NCBI GenBank assembly: GCA_037045185.1
Contig: JBAOHQ010000014.1
Span: forward strand, 248,001-312,000
DNA from: JAKOUY01 sp037045185
GTDB lineage: Bacteria; Actinomycetota; Acidimicrobiia; Acidimicrobiales; Ilumatobacteraceae
Reading direction: 5' to 3'
Length of the DNA: 64,000 nt
This document shows positions 16,528 through 24,463 of the stretch, piece after piece; within the stretch, counting starts at the first letter, position 1; every line of letters begins with the position of its first letter. A program made the position numbers and the translations under genes. Below the pieces are notes generated by a model, which saw nothing but the letters and a program-made list of their open reading frames with translations, had not been told where the DNA came from and ran no database searches.

Positions 16528-17542
16528 CTAGAGCACCCCGGCGTAGGCGCTGAGGCACAGCTGCCCGCCGAGGTGGGCGTACAGCACCCGTGAACCGGCG
16601 GGAATCTCGCCGGAGCGGATCATGCCGATCAACCCGGCCATCGACTTGCCCTCGTACACGGGGTCGGTGATCATCCCCTCCAGCCGGCCGCACAGCTTGA
16701 TGGCGTCGATGGTCTGGGCGTCAGGGATCCCGTAGATGCCCGCCGAGTACCCGTCGACGATGGTCACCTCGTCGGCCCGCACGTCACGGTCCAGGCCGAT
16801 CGCGGCCGCCGTGTTGCGGGCGATGCGGGTCACCTGATCGGTGGTCTTGGCCATGGTGGCTGAGGCGTCGATGCCGATCACGTGGCGGTCGCTGCGCCCC
16901 TCCAGGGCAAAGCCGGCGATCATCCCGGCGTGGGTCGACCCGGTCACGGTGCACACCACGATGTGGTCGAAGAACGTGTCGTGCTCGGTCTCCTGGGCCG
17001 CCACCTCACGGGCCCAGTTGGCGAACCCAAGACCGCCGAGCGGGTGATCCGAGGCGCCGGCGGGGATCGGGTACGGGGTGCCGCCGGACTCGACCACGGA
17101 GTCGATGGCCCGCTGCCAGCTGTCACGCAGGCCGATGTCGAAGCCGGCCGGATCGAGGCGGACGTCGCCGCCCATGATCCTGGACAGCTGGATGTTGCCG
17201 ACACGGTCGTAGACCACGTCGGGCCACTCCACCCAGTGCTCCTGCACGGTGACCACCTTCAGCCCGAGGTTGGCGGCCACGCCGGTGACGGCGCGGGTGT
17301 GGTTGGACTGCACCCCGCCGATGGACACCAGGGTGTCGCAACCCGTGGCCAGGGCGTCGGGGATCAGGTATTCGAGCTTGCGGACCTTGTTGCCGCCAAA
17401 GGCGATGCCGGAGTTGCAGTCCTCACGCTTGGCCCAGATCTCGACCTTGCCGCCGAGGTGCGCGCTCGAGGCGCGGCAAGGGATGAATCGGTGATGGGCC
17501 GAAGGTGAGCGGGTAGCGCGGGAAGTCGTCGAGGCTGGCCAC
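16528..17542 (-). CDS. acdS: 1-aminocyclopropane-1-carboxylate deaminase (frameshifted)
   Basis: A PLP enzyme that splits ACC to 2-oxobutyrate and ammonia. Starting at the GTG at 17542 the frame gives FPRYPLTFGPSPIHPLPRL, the typical N-terminus, then one extra base near 17461-17464 (a GCGCGC run) shifts it; the following frame is complete: HLGGKVEIWAKREDCNSG, FGGNKVRKLEYLI (PLP Lys), SIGGVQSNHTRAV, GASDHPLGGLGF, TVTGSTHAGM. Removing one base yields 337 residues, the normal length. D-cysteine desulfhydrase is the close alternative; the AKREDCNSG motif favours ACC deaminase. The gene is probably intact in the organism. Confidence 0.88.
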
Positions 17543-17554
17543 CGCTGAGGCTGC

Positions 17555-17761
17555 TCAGAGGTCGGTGCTGCGCTGCTCGGCAGGGGCCGCCGAGTCAGAC
17601 TTCGACGCCGACCCTTGACCCTCGGCGATGCCATCGCGGAACTCCTTCTGCGCCTTGCCGAGGTTCTTGGCCAGCTTGGGCAACTGGGATCCGCCGAACA
17701 GGACGAGCACGAGCACGATCAGGATGATCAACTCGGTGGGGCCGAGATCAAATGCCAACAT
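17555..17761 (-). CDS. tatA: twin-arginine translocase subunit TatA
   Basis: A 68-residue protein with the TatA layout: a short N-terminal transmembrane helix (ELIILIVLVLVLFGGSQLP), hinge FGGSQLPKL, amphipathic helix LAKNLGKAQKEFRDGI and a disordered tail. TatA/E oligomers form the pore of the Tat pathway for folded proteins. TatA rather than TatB by the F-G-x(2)-L-P hinge and the short tail. No tatC is in the window. It lies 12 bp upstream of acdS on the same strand. Confidence 0.9.
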   Translation of the reverse strand: MLAFDLGPTELIILIVLVLVLFGGSQLPKLAKNLGKAQKEFRDGIAEGQGSASKSDSAAPAEQRSTDL

Positions 17762-17809
17762 GCCCGGCAGGGTACCACCAGGGATCCGCCGAATGTCTTC
17801 GATGGGCGA

Positions 17810-18076
17810 TCAGGCGGTGTTGCGCCGACCGGAGCCGGCCCGCTGGCGGCGCAGGCGGCGACGCTCACGCTCGCTGAGCCCACCCCAGATGCCGAACTTC
17901 TCGCCGTTGACCAGCGCGTACTCGAGACACTCGAGGCGCACCACGCAGCCGCGGCACACTTCCTTGGCCTCCCGGGTGGATGCTCCACGCTCGGGGAAGA
18001 ACAGGTCGGGGTCAACCCCGAGGCAGTTCGCCTCGTCCTGCCAATTCGGTTGTTCCACGCTGATATCGATGCTCAC
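17810..18076 (-). CDS. WhiB-family regulator (WhiB2/WhmD-like)
   Basis: An 88-residue Wbl protein: Cys in NCLGVDPDLFFPERG, then CRGCVVRLEC, then FGIWGGLSERERRRLRRQR. The LFFPERG(A/G)STREAK stretch and the FGIWGG turn match the WhiB2/WhmD subgroup linked to septation. The start at 18076 is preceded by a purine-rich GCAGGAGGC. A nearly perfect 26-bp palindrome (18135-18160) lies 58 bp upstream and probably serves as its operator. The gene differs in subgroup from the Wbl gene at 16222, so this is not a recent duplication. Confidence 0.9.
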   Translation of the reverse strand: MSIDISVEQPNWQDEANCLGVDPDLFFPERGASTREAKEVCRGCVVRLECLEYALVNGEKFGIWGGLSERERRRLRRQRAGSGRRNTA

Positions 18077-18134
18077 GGCGGCCTCCTGCGTAGGTGACCG
18101 CCTGGGTTCTGCGAACCGGACCCGACCACGCTAC

Positions 18135-18160
18135 GACGCCATTGTAATTACAGTGGCGTC
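18135..18160. promoter_or_regulatory. 26-bp near-perfect palindrome upstream of whiB (putative operator)
   Basis: Two 13-bp arms meet with no spacer: GACGCCATTGTAA and TTACAGTGGCGTC, with one mismatch (T/C at position 8 from the outer end). The AT-rich centre TGTAATTACA is itself a perfect 10-bp palindrome in an otherwise GC-rich region. On the minus strand the centre includes TACAAT, a good -10-like hexamer, so a bound dimer could block transcription of whiB. The binding protein is unknown. Confidence 0.55.
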
Positions 18161-18248
18161 ATTCTCCCCTATCACATCACCATTGCGCAAGAGGGGATTT
18201 CGCGCACGGTGTGAGCAGATCGTTCGCGCGAGGTCCGGGGCCCAGCCC

Positions 18249-20204
18249 TCAGCCGGCGCGCCGGCCGCGCCGGGCGCCGTGGCGGTGCTCCAGGAAGTCG
18301 ACCAGCACGTAGTCACCCAGCGTGTCGGGTGTGGTGTAGAACACCCTGCCGCGATTCACCGCCGCCACCTGCTCGATGAAGGCCCGCAGGTAGTCGTTGA
18401 CGTCCAGGACGTAGGAGTTGATGCGGATCCCTGCCCGGGTGCAGCGCACCACCTCGCGCATGGTGGTCTCGATGGTCTCGCGCACCGGCGGGTAGTTGAA
18501 GTGCGAGCGGCCGGCGTCGTCGAGGTGGGCCGTCGGCTCACCGTCGGTGATCATGATGATCTGCTTGGTGCCGGACTGGCCGGCCAGCATCTGGCGGGCC
18601 ATGGCGAAGCCGTGCTGCATGTTGGTGCCGTACTGGTAGTCCCAGGTCACCTCCGGCAGCATCGCCGCGGTGAGCTGCTGGGCCCGGGAGGCGAAGCCGA
18701 TCAGCCCGAGGTAATCCCGCGGGAACTGCGAGGTGATGAGCGAGTGCAGGGCCATCGCCACCTTCTTGGCCGGCAGGAAGTTGTCCCGCAGCGGCATGCT
18801 CTGGGACAGGTCCAGCATCAGCACGGTGGCCGAACGGGTCAGGTGCTCGGTCTGCTCGATCTCGAAGTCCTCGGCGGCGAGGGTGACCGGCGTGCCCGGA
18901 CCGCCACGGCGAAGCGCGTTGCGGATGGTCCGCTGCAGATCGAGGTTGAACGGGTCGCCGTACTCGTAGGGTTTGGTCTGGAAGCTGCGTTCGTGGCCGT
19001 GGCCCAGCCGCTCCACCTGGTGCTGGCCGGTCTTGTCCCGGGTCAGCGAGCCGAACAGATCGCGCAGCGAGGCGTTGCCGATCTGGCGCAGCCCCTTGGG
19101 CGTGAGCGTCAGCCGGTTCCCATCGCGGCGGGCGAAGCCGGCGTCCTCCAGCATCGTCGCCAGCTGCGCCAGTTGGTCCATCGACTGCGCGGCGTCGTCA
19201 CCGAGGAGTTCCCTGACCCGGTCGAGGTCGGCCTCGCTGAGCTGGCCCGGGTTGGTGGCGTTGCGCAGCAGGTGTTCGAGGCGATCGAGTTCGCCCAGAT
19301 CCTGCATCGCCTGCATCGCCTGGCCCATGCCCATCTGCTGGTCGCCGCGGAACTCGTACTGGGCGCCGAACATGTCCGGCACCATCGACTGCAGGGAGCG
19401 GCCGAGCTGGTCCATCTGCCACCTCAGGTCCATGTCGCCGAGGAGTTGGTCGGACAGCTCCTGGAGCTGGGCGCGCTGCTCGGGTGACATCGAGTCGAGC
19501 ATCGCCTGCATCGCAGCCATGCGGGCGGCGAGGTGCTGGAGCAGCTCGTCGAGGGTCCGCGGGTTCTCCGGGAAGAAGTCGCCGTACTGCTCCATGAAGC
19601 GCTCGAAGCGAGGGTCCTCGCCGCGCTCGCGGCGGGCGATCATCTCGTTGAGCTCGGCCATCATGTCCTTCATCCGGGACACCGCTTCCGGGGAGACCTC
19701 GCGCATCGCCGACGACATCTGATCGACGGCCTGCTGCATGAGCTGCTGGCGCAGCCGCTCCAGCAACCCGGCGAAGGCCTCGCTCGCGGCCGGCGAGGCG
19801 AACTCGTACTGCTGGAGGTCACGGACCTTGCCGGCCAGATCGTCGGGGAGCAGGTCGAGGTGGGCTTGACGCTCGTCCGCCGGCGCCAGCGCGGCCCGCT
19901 CGGTGTCGACGATCTCGTTCAACGCCTCGCTGATCTCCTGGTACACGCCGCCCAGGTCGTGCTGGTCGAGGATCTGCTCCCGCTTGGCCCGCAGGCGCTT
20001 GAGCAGGCCGGCCAGGCCCTCCATCCGGCCACCGTCCGCGGCGCGCATGCCACGCTGCATCATCCGCCGCAGCGCGGCGTCCAGGTCGCCGTGGTAGAGC
20101 AGCTCGTCGGTGAGGTGGTCGAGCAGTGACTGTGCGTCAAGCTCGAACCCGGCCTGGGAGCCGTCCCATTTCGAGTAGGTGAACAACCTGCGGATGAGCC
20201 GCAC
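18249..20204 (-). CDS. VWA-domain protein (CoxE/Mg-chelatase D-like), partner of MoxR ATPase
   Basis: A 651-residue protein. Residues 1-430 are helical and rich in Q, E, L and M (SPEAVSRMKDMMAELNEM, MSPEQRAQLQELSDQLLG), with ARRDGNRLTLTPKGLRQIG like a winged-helix segment. The C-terminal von Willebrand A domain has the MIDAS motif VLMLDLSQSMPLRDNF (DxSxS), then YLGLIGFASRAQQL and QIIMITDGEPTAHL. Such proteins act with MoxR-type AAA+ ATPases as metal-insertion or complex-assembly chaperones; that ATPase is encoded at 23020 on the same strand. I took the GTG at 20204 as start because homology begins at RRLFTYSKWDG; the much longer open frame upstream is antisense to other genes. Confidence 0.85.
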   Translation of the reverse strand: MRLIRRLFTYSKWDGSQAGFELDAQSLLDHLTDELLYHGDLDAALRRMMQRGMRAADGGRMEGLAGLLKRLRAKREQILDQHDLGGVYQEISEALNEIVDTERAALAPADERQAHLDLLPDDLAGKVRDLQQYEFASPAASEAFAGLLERLRQQLMQQAVDQMSSAMREVSPEAVSRMKDMMAELNEMIARRERGEDPRFERFMEQYGDFFPENPRTLDELLQHLAARMAAMQAMLDSMSPEQRAQLQELSDQLLGDMDLRWQMDQLGRSLQSMVPDMFGAQYEFRGDQQMGMGQAMQAMQDLGELDRLEHLLRNATNPGQLSEADLDRVRELLGDDAAQSMDQLAQLATMLEDAGFARRDGNRLTLTPKGLRQIGNASLRDLFGSLTRDKTGQHQVERLGHGHERSFQTKPYEYGDPFNLDLQRTIRNALRRGGPGTPVTLAAEDFEIEQTEHLTRSATVLMLDLSQSMPLRDNFLPAKKVAMALHSLITSQFPRDYLGLIGFASRAQQLTAAMLPEVTWDYQYGTNMQHGFAMARQMLAGQSGTKQIIMITDGEPTAHLDDAGRSHFNYPPVRETIETTMREVVRCTRAGIRINSYVLDVNDYLRAFIEQVAAVNRGRVFYTTPDTLGDYVLVDFLEHRHGARRGRRAG

Positions 20205-20237
20205 AGTAGCGAACCCTGCGCCTAGCCTGGCATCGAG

Positions 20238-20792
20238 ATGAGAGTTCCGCGTTCGTTCGTCTTCGTCGACCTGTCCGGGTTCACGAACTACACGGCTGCC
20301 TTCGGCGACGATGCCGCCGGGCGGCTGCTCGGCGCGTTCCGTGCCCTGACCCGGGAGGTCGCCAGCGAGACCGGCGTGCGCATCGCCAAGTGGCTGGGTG
20401 ACGGCTGCATGGTCGTGTCCGTCGACCACCAGAACGCCATCTCCTTCGCCATGGAGCTGGAGCACCGTTCGGCGGAGGTCTGCGCCCCGCTGTCGGTGCG
20501 CGTCGGCATCGCCAGCGGGTATGCGCTGCTGTTCGAGGGTGACGACTACATCGGCTCGGCGGTGAACCTGGCCTCGCGGCTGTGTGATGTCGCCGCCCCC
20601 AACGAGGTGCTGCTGCCGTCGATGCAGATCGATCAGCTCCCTCCGGGCGTGGTGGCCACCCCGTACGGCGACGTGCAGCTGAAGGGCTTCCCGGGGCACC
20701 TCAGCGTCGTTTCCCTCGGCGGGCGCCCGGCCAACGTAGGCAGCGGAGACACCGCCGAGTTGTGGACCCGCAGCACGCCGTTCTCGCTGTGA
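20238..20792 (+). CDS. class III adenylate/guanylate cyclase catalytic domain protein
   Basis: A 184-residue single-domain cyclase homologue. FVFVDLSGFTNYTAAFGDDA carries the first metal Asp and the typical phenylalanine; AKWLGDGCMVV carries the second metal Asp and GDG turn; VRVGIASGYALLFEGDDYIG and GSAVNLASRLCDVA carry the transition-state Asn/Arg pair. No sensor or membrane domain is present, so activity would need an interaction partner. The start has TAGCCT 9 nt upstream and lies 34 bp from the divergent VWA gene, so the promoters overlap. It heads a three-gene plus-strand cassette. Confidence 0.85.
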   Translation: MRVPRSFVFVDLSGFTNYTAAFGDDAAGRLLGAFRALTREVASETGVRIAKWLGDGCMVVSVDHQNAISFAMELEHRSAEVCAPLSVRVGIASGYALLFEGDDYIGSAVNLASRLCDVAAPNEVLLPSMQIDQLPPGVVATPYGDVQLKGFPGHLSVVSLGGRPANVGSGDTAELWTRSTPFSL

Positions 20793-20802
20793 GCTGCCGC
20801 GG

Positions 20803-21675
20803 GTGAGCGGACCCCAGCGCGGCAGGCACCTGCCCCTGCAGCTCGACCGGCTGGCCGACGACGCCGACGCCGCCCGCGCCGATGGCTGCGCGTTCGTCCG
20901 CCTCGACCTGCCGTGGGCCACGGCCCAACCGGTCCCCGGGCGGCTCAACGGCGAGGTCGTCGAGGTGGCCCGCTCGGCTTGCGAGATCGCCGCCGGGTTC
21001 GGGCTCGGCGTGTGGTTCCGGCTGTACCAGCCCGTCCAGCCGCGGTGGTTCGACAACGACGGTGGCTTCACCGACGACCGGGCGGCCGCCCGAGACTGGC
21101 CGCGCTGGGTCGAGGCCGCCGGCGAGGCCCTCGGCGACGTGGCCGCCGGGTGGGTCCCGTTCGAGGCGCCCTTCGGCATCGTCACCCGCCTGGCCCCGGG
21201 TGACCCGCGCCGCCAGGGGGAGATCCTCGACCGATTGGTGACGGCGTGGCGTGACGCGTGGCGCATCCTGCGCGGCGGCGCACCCGTGGCCACCAGCCTG
21301 GACGTGACCCACGTCCGCCCGGCCGTGGCCGACAGCCAGGCGCACATCGACGCGTCCGCACGCGAGGACACGATGCGCTGGTTCACCTGGCTGCACGGCC
21401 TGTCCACCGGCGAGGTCGTGATCCCCGGTCGGGCCGACCGCACCCTCGCCGACCTGGCAGGCGCCTGCGACATCGTCGGGATCGCCGTGCGCGCCGACAG
21501 CGAGGGGCACCTGCACCGCACGGCCGAGATGGGTCCTGAGCGCCCGCTGGCGCTGACCTTTCGCGCCCCCGACGGGTCCGACGCCCAGCGGACCGAGGCC
21601 GCCGAGCGGATGTGGGCCGAGGTGGCGAGGGCCGCGGCGGAGCTGCCCCTCACCCACGTGACCACGCTGGCATGA
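20803..21675 (+). CDS. GH1-like TIM-barrel protein with incomplete active site
   Basis: A 290-residue protein. VRLDLPWATAQPVPGRLN, VWFRLYQPVQPRWFDNDGGF and GWVPFEAPFGI correspond in order to the family 1 glycoside hydrolase elements W-x-R-(I/L)-x-P, TLxHxxxPxW and the (T/N)-x-NEP acid/base segment, with FEAP in place of NEP. The C-terminal nucleophile motif (TENG) is not recognisable and the protein is much shorter than the 430-480 residues of GH1. It may be a non-hydrolytic relative. The GTG start lies 10 bp after the cyclase gene; its stop overlaps the start of the APH gene (ATGA). Confidence in fold is moderate. Confidence 0.5.
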   Translation: MSGPQRGRHLPLQLDRLADDADAARADGCAFVRLDLPWATAQPVPGRLNGEVVEVARSACEIAAGFGLGVWFRLYQPVQPRWFDNDGGFTDDRAAARDWPRWVEAAGEALGDVAAGWVPFEAPFGIVTRLAPGDPRRQGEILDRLVTAWRDAWRILRGGAPVATSLDVTHVRPAVADSQAHIDASAREDTMRWFTWLHGLSTGEVVIPGRADRTLADLAGACDIVGIAVRADSEGHLHRTAEMGPERPLALTFRAPDGSDAQRTEAAERMWAEVARAAAELPLTHVTTLA

Positions 21676-22955
21676 CGACCCACGTGGAGCACCGCCGGCT
21701 GTGGCTGCTGATCCCGCAAACCGGCGGCGGCTGGGCAGTGACCGGCGACCTCAGCCCACCGACGCTGGACCTCTCGTTCTCCCAGCACGGCACGACGGTT
21801 GGCGAGGCGGTGCCGGCGCTGGAAGCACTCGGCGTGACGGCGCCGATCCTCGAGGTCGTCATCGGTCGGGCACCGATCGACGGCGACGTGTATCCGGCGG
21901 TCGTGCTCACCGAACCGGTGCGCGAGCGCCCACCCTCGTGGACCACGGCGCAGCGCCCAGACCTGACCGGTCTGCCAGCTGACCTGACGTCGGCGGTCGA
22001 CCGATGGATGCAGGCGGAACCGCACCCGGGGCCACCGTGGACCGTGCCCGGCTGGTACCTGCGGGCGAGCAGCTGGATCCGCAGCTCGCTGCGGGACAGC
22101 GGCCGCGACGGCTCGGTCGACATCGCCCCGGTCAAGCAGTGGGGGATCTCGGCCGTGATGCGGGCCAGCGGAGCGGGGGCCACGTACTGGTTCAAGGCCA
22201 GCTTCGCCCACTTCCGCAGCGAGGCCGCCACCACGGCGCTGCTGCAAGCCCGCTGTCCCCACCGGCTGCCGGGTGTCATCGCCGTCGACCCCGACGCCCG
22301 GTGGCTGCTGACCGAGGACGCCGGTGGTGTGTCCATGGCCGAACGGCTCGACGCTGCGCCAGAGGCGATCGAGGCGTTGCTCGACATCCAAATGGCGTCT
22401 GCGCCGTCTGCCGACGAACTGGTCGCCGCCGGATGCCCGCGGCGACCCATCTCCGAGGTGGCGGACGCGCTCGCCGAGGCACTGGCCGACCCGGTCGTCG
22501 CCCGACGGATCGACGTCACGCCCGAGGCCGGCACCGCGGTGATCAGCGCAGTCCGGCGCGCCGGGGCACACTGTGGCGCGCTCGGGTTCACCGACACGGT
22601 GGTCCACGGCGACTTCCACCCCGGCAACGTGCTGCTGGCCGCACATGGTCCGGTGATCATCGACTGGTCGGACACGGCGATCACCCAGCCGTTCGTCGAC
22701 GTGGCCACGTGGGCGTGGTGGTGTGACGACGCTGCCATGATCGACGGCCTGTGGGACGCCTTCGAAACCGCCTGGCGGCGCCGCCTCGGCGTCACCGTGG
22801 CCGCGGGCGATCGTTCCCACTTGCAACTCGTGGCTGCGGCGTACCACGTCGTCAGCTACGCCGGCATCGTCGTGGCGCTTGCGGAACACCAACGCCACGA
22901 GCATGAGCACGGCCTGACCCACTTCTGGACCTCCCTGCTCGCCCTGACCGGCTGA
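21672..22955 (+). CDS. aminoglycoside phosphotransferase (APH) family kinase-like protein
   Basis: A 427-residue protein. Residues 1-165 are an unusual N-terminal region (RLWLLIPQTGGGWAVTGDL) before the kinase fold. The kinase part has FKASFAHFRSEAATT, WLLTEDAGG at the hinge, the catalytic loop VVHGDFHPGNVLL with Asp and Asn, and the metal Asp in IIDWSDTAI. Substrates of such proteins range from sugars to antibiotics and cannot be assigned here. The ATG overlaps the preceding gene's stop. It ends the three-gene cassette between the VWA and MoxR genes. Resistance function should not be assumed. Confidence 0.8.
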   Translation: MTTHVEHRRLWLLIPQTGGGWAVTGDLSPPTLDLSFSQHGTTVGEAVPALEALGVTAPILEVVIGRAPIDGDVYPAVVLTEPVRERPPSWTTAQRPDLTGLPADLTSAVDRWMQAEPHPGPPWTVPGWYLRASSWIRSSLRDSGRDGSVDIAPVKQWGISAVMRASGAGATYWFKASFAHFRSEAATTALLQARCPHRLPGVIAVDPDARWLLTEDAGGVSMAERLDAAPEAIEALLDIQMASAPSADELVAAGCPRRPISEVADALAEALADPVVARRIDVTPEAGTAVISAVRRAGAHCGALGFTDTVVHGDFHPGNVLLAAHGPVIIDWSDTAITQPFVDVATWAWWCDDAAMIDGLWDAFETAWRRRLGVTVAAGDRSHLQLVAAAYHVVSYAGIVVALAEHQRHEHEHGLTHFWTSLLALTG

Positions 22956-23019
22956 CCGCTGGGCGGCCAGCGCTCAACGGCACGCGGCCAAGCCACCCCG
23001 CCGCCTTCGGGCTGCGCCC

Positions 23020-24426
23020 TCAGGAGCGGGTGATGTTCTTGCCGCGGTAGGTGCCGGCGTCCTTGTTCAGGCGCTTCGACAGGTGCAGGCCCTCGAGCAA
23101 GAACTCCACGGCCGCGGCGAGGGAAGGTTCGTCGGTGTCACCGGCGGCGAGCGCGTCGGCGGCCTCGGCCATCGCCGGGATCGAGTAGGCCAGGCGGGCC
23201 AGATCGGACGACGACACCGATTCGCCGGCCGAGGCCGTGGCCCCGGCCTCGAAGGCGGTGACCACGTCGGTGAGCTTGGCCTGGTCGGCGACCTCGCGGA
23301 ACACCGTCAGCGTCGCCGCCTTGACCAGGTTGTCCAGGATCTGCCCGTCGCGGTCCTCCTCGAAGGACTCGATCTCCACCTTGCCGCTGGTGGACGCCGG
23401 CAGCGCCTGCAGGTCGCTGACCCTGGCCACCACAGCACCCTCACCGCCGCGCAAGCCGCGCCGCAGGGCGTTGGCCCCGACGACCTCCACGTTGCTGACG
23501 CTGAGGCGCACGCTGACACCGCTGCGCTGGTTGACCTGGCTGCTGCCCCGGGCCAGCTGGCTGAACGTGGCGATGACCCGCTCGAGATAGTGCGGGACGC
23601 GCACCGACACATCGCCGACGCTGAGCGGGCGAGCCTCCTGGCGCATGATGCTGATCTCGGTGTCGGCGTCGAGCGGGTAGTGCGTGCGGATCTGGCTGCC
23701 GAAGCGATCCTTCAGCGGGGTGATGATCCGGCCGCGGTTGGTGTAGTCCTCCGGGTTGGCGCTGGCCACCAGCAGCAGGTCGAGCGGCAGGCTGATCTTG
23801 TAGCCGCGGATCTGCACGTCGCGCTCCTCCAGCACGTTGAGCAGGCCCACCTGGATGCGCTCGGACAGGTCGGGGATCTCGTTGATCGCGAAGATGCCGC
23901 GGTTGGTGCGCGGCACCAACCCGTAGTGCAGGGTGAGCTCGTCGGACAGGTAGCGACCCTCTGCCACCTTGATCGGGTCGACCTCGCCGATCAGGTCGGC
24001 GATGGACGTGTCCGGAGTGGCCAGCTTCTCGCCGAAGCGACGGTCACGGCGAACCCAGGCGATCGGTGTGTCGTCACCCTGCTCGGCCACCACGTGGCGA
24101 GCATGGGCCGAGACCGGATGGTACGGGTCGTCGTTGATCTCGCTTCCGGCGACGATGGGCATCCACTCGTCGAGCAGGCCCACCAGCGAGCGGATCATGC
24201 GCGTCTTGGCCTGACCGCGCTCGCCGAGGAAGATCACGTCGTGACCGGCCAGCAGGGCGTTCTCCAGCTGGGGCATCACCGTGTCCTCGTAGCCGATCAC
24301 ACCGTCGAACAACGCCTGCCCGGCCCGGATCCGGGCGACGGCGTTGCGGCGGATCTCCTCCTTCACCGGCACGGACGCCCACCCCGCGGCCCTCAGTGCT
24401 CCCAACGTGGTGACGTGCTCGTGCAT
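23020..24426 (-). CDS. MoxR-like AAA+ ATPase (Mg-chelatase I-type)
   Basis: A 468-residue AAA+ protein. Walker A is GERGQAKT near residue 68, Walker B is GIFAINEIPDL (NE in place of DE), with sensor-1 LLLVASANPEDYTNRGRI and arginine-finger region PLKDRFGSQIRTHYPLD. These are hallmarks of the MoxR/chelatase-I group that works with VWA proteins; the VWA partner is at 18249 on the same strand, 2.8 kb downstream. The ATG at 24426 has TATGGT 7 nt upstream; an ATG at 24438 would add four residues. The start lies 38 bp from the divergent GH2 gene. Confidence 0.88.
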   Translation of the reverse strand: MHEHVTTLGALRAAGWASVPVKEEIRRNAVARIRAGQALFDGVIGYEDTVMPQLENALLAGHDVIFLGERGQAKTRMIRSLVGLLDEWMPIVAGSEINDDPYHPVSAHARHVVAEQGDDTPIAWVRRDRRFGEKLATPDTSIADLIGEVDPIKVAEGRYLSDELTLHYGLVPRTNRGIFAINEIPDLSERIQVGLLNVLEERDVQIRGYKISLPLDLLLVASANPEDYTNRGRIITPLKDRFGSQIRTHYPLDADTEISIMRQEARPLSVGDVSVRVPHYLERVIATFSQLARGSSQVNQRSGVSVRLSVSNVEVVGANALRRGLRGGEGAVVARVSDLQALPASTSGKVEIESFEEDRDGQILDNLVKAATLTVFREVADQAKLTDVVTAFEAGATASAGESVSSSDLARLAYSIPAMAEAADALAAGDTDEPSLAAAVEFLLEGLHLSKRLNKDAGTYRGKNITRS

Positions 24427-24463
24427 GGGCCCGACCATACCCACCCCACCTACAGTGCGGGGG

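Noticed and set aside
18249..22922. A single 1557-codon minus-strand open frame
   Set aside because: Only the part from 20204 down is homologous to VWA proteins. The upstream two-thirds is antisense to the cyclase, GH1-like and APH genes, which have real motifs and coupled starts.
21672..22955. Antibiotic-resistance gene
   Set aside because: The APH fold is used for many substrates; the N-terminal extension and context give no support for aminoglycosides.
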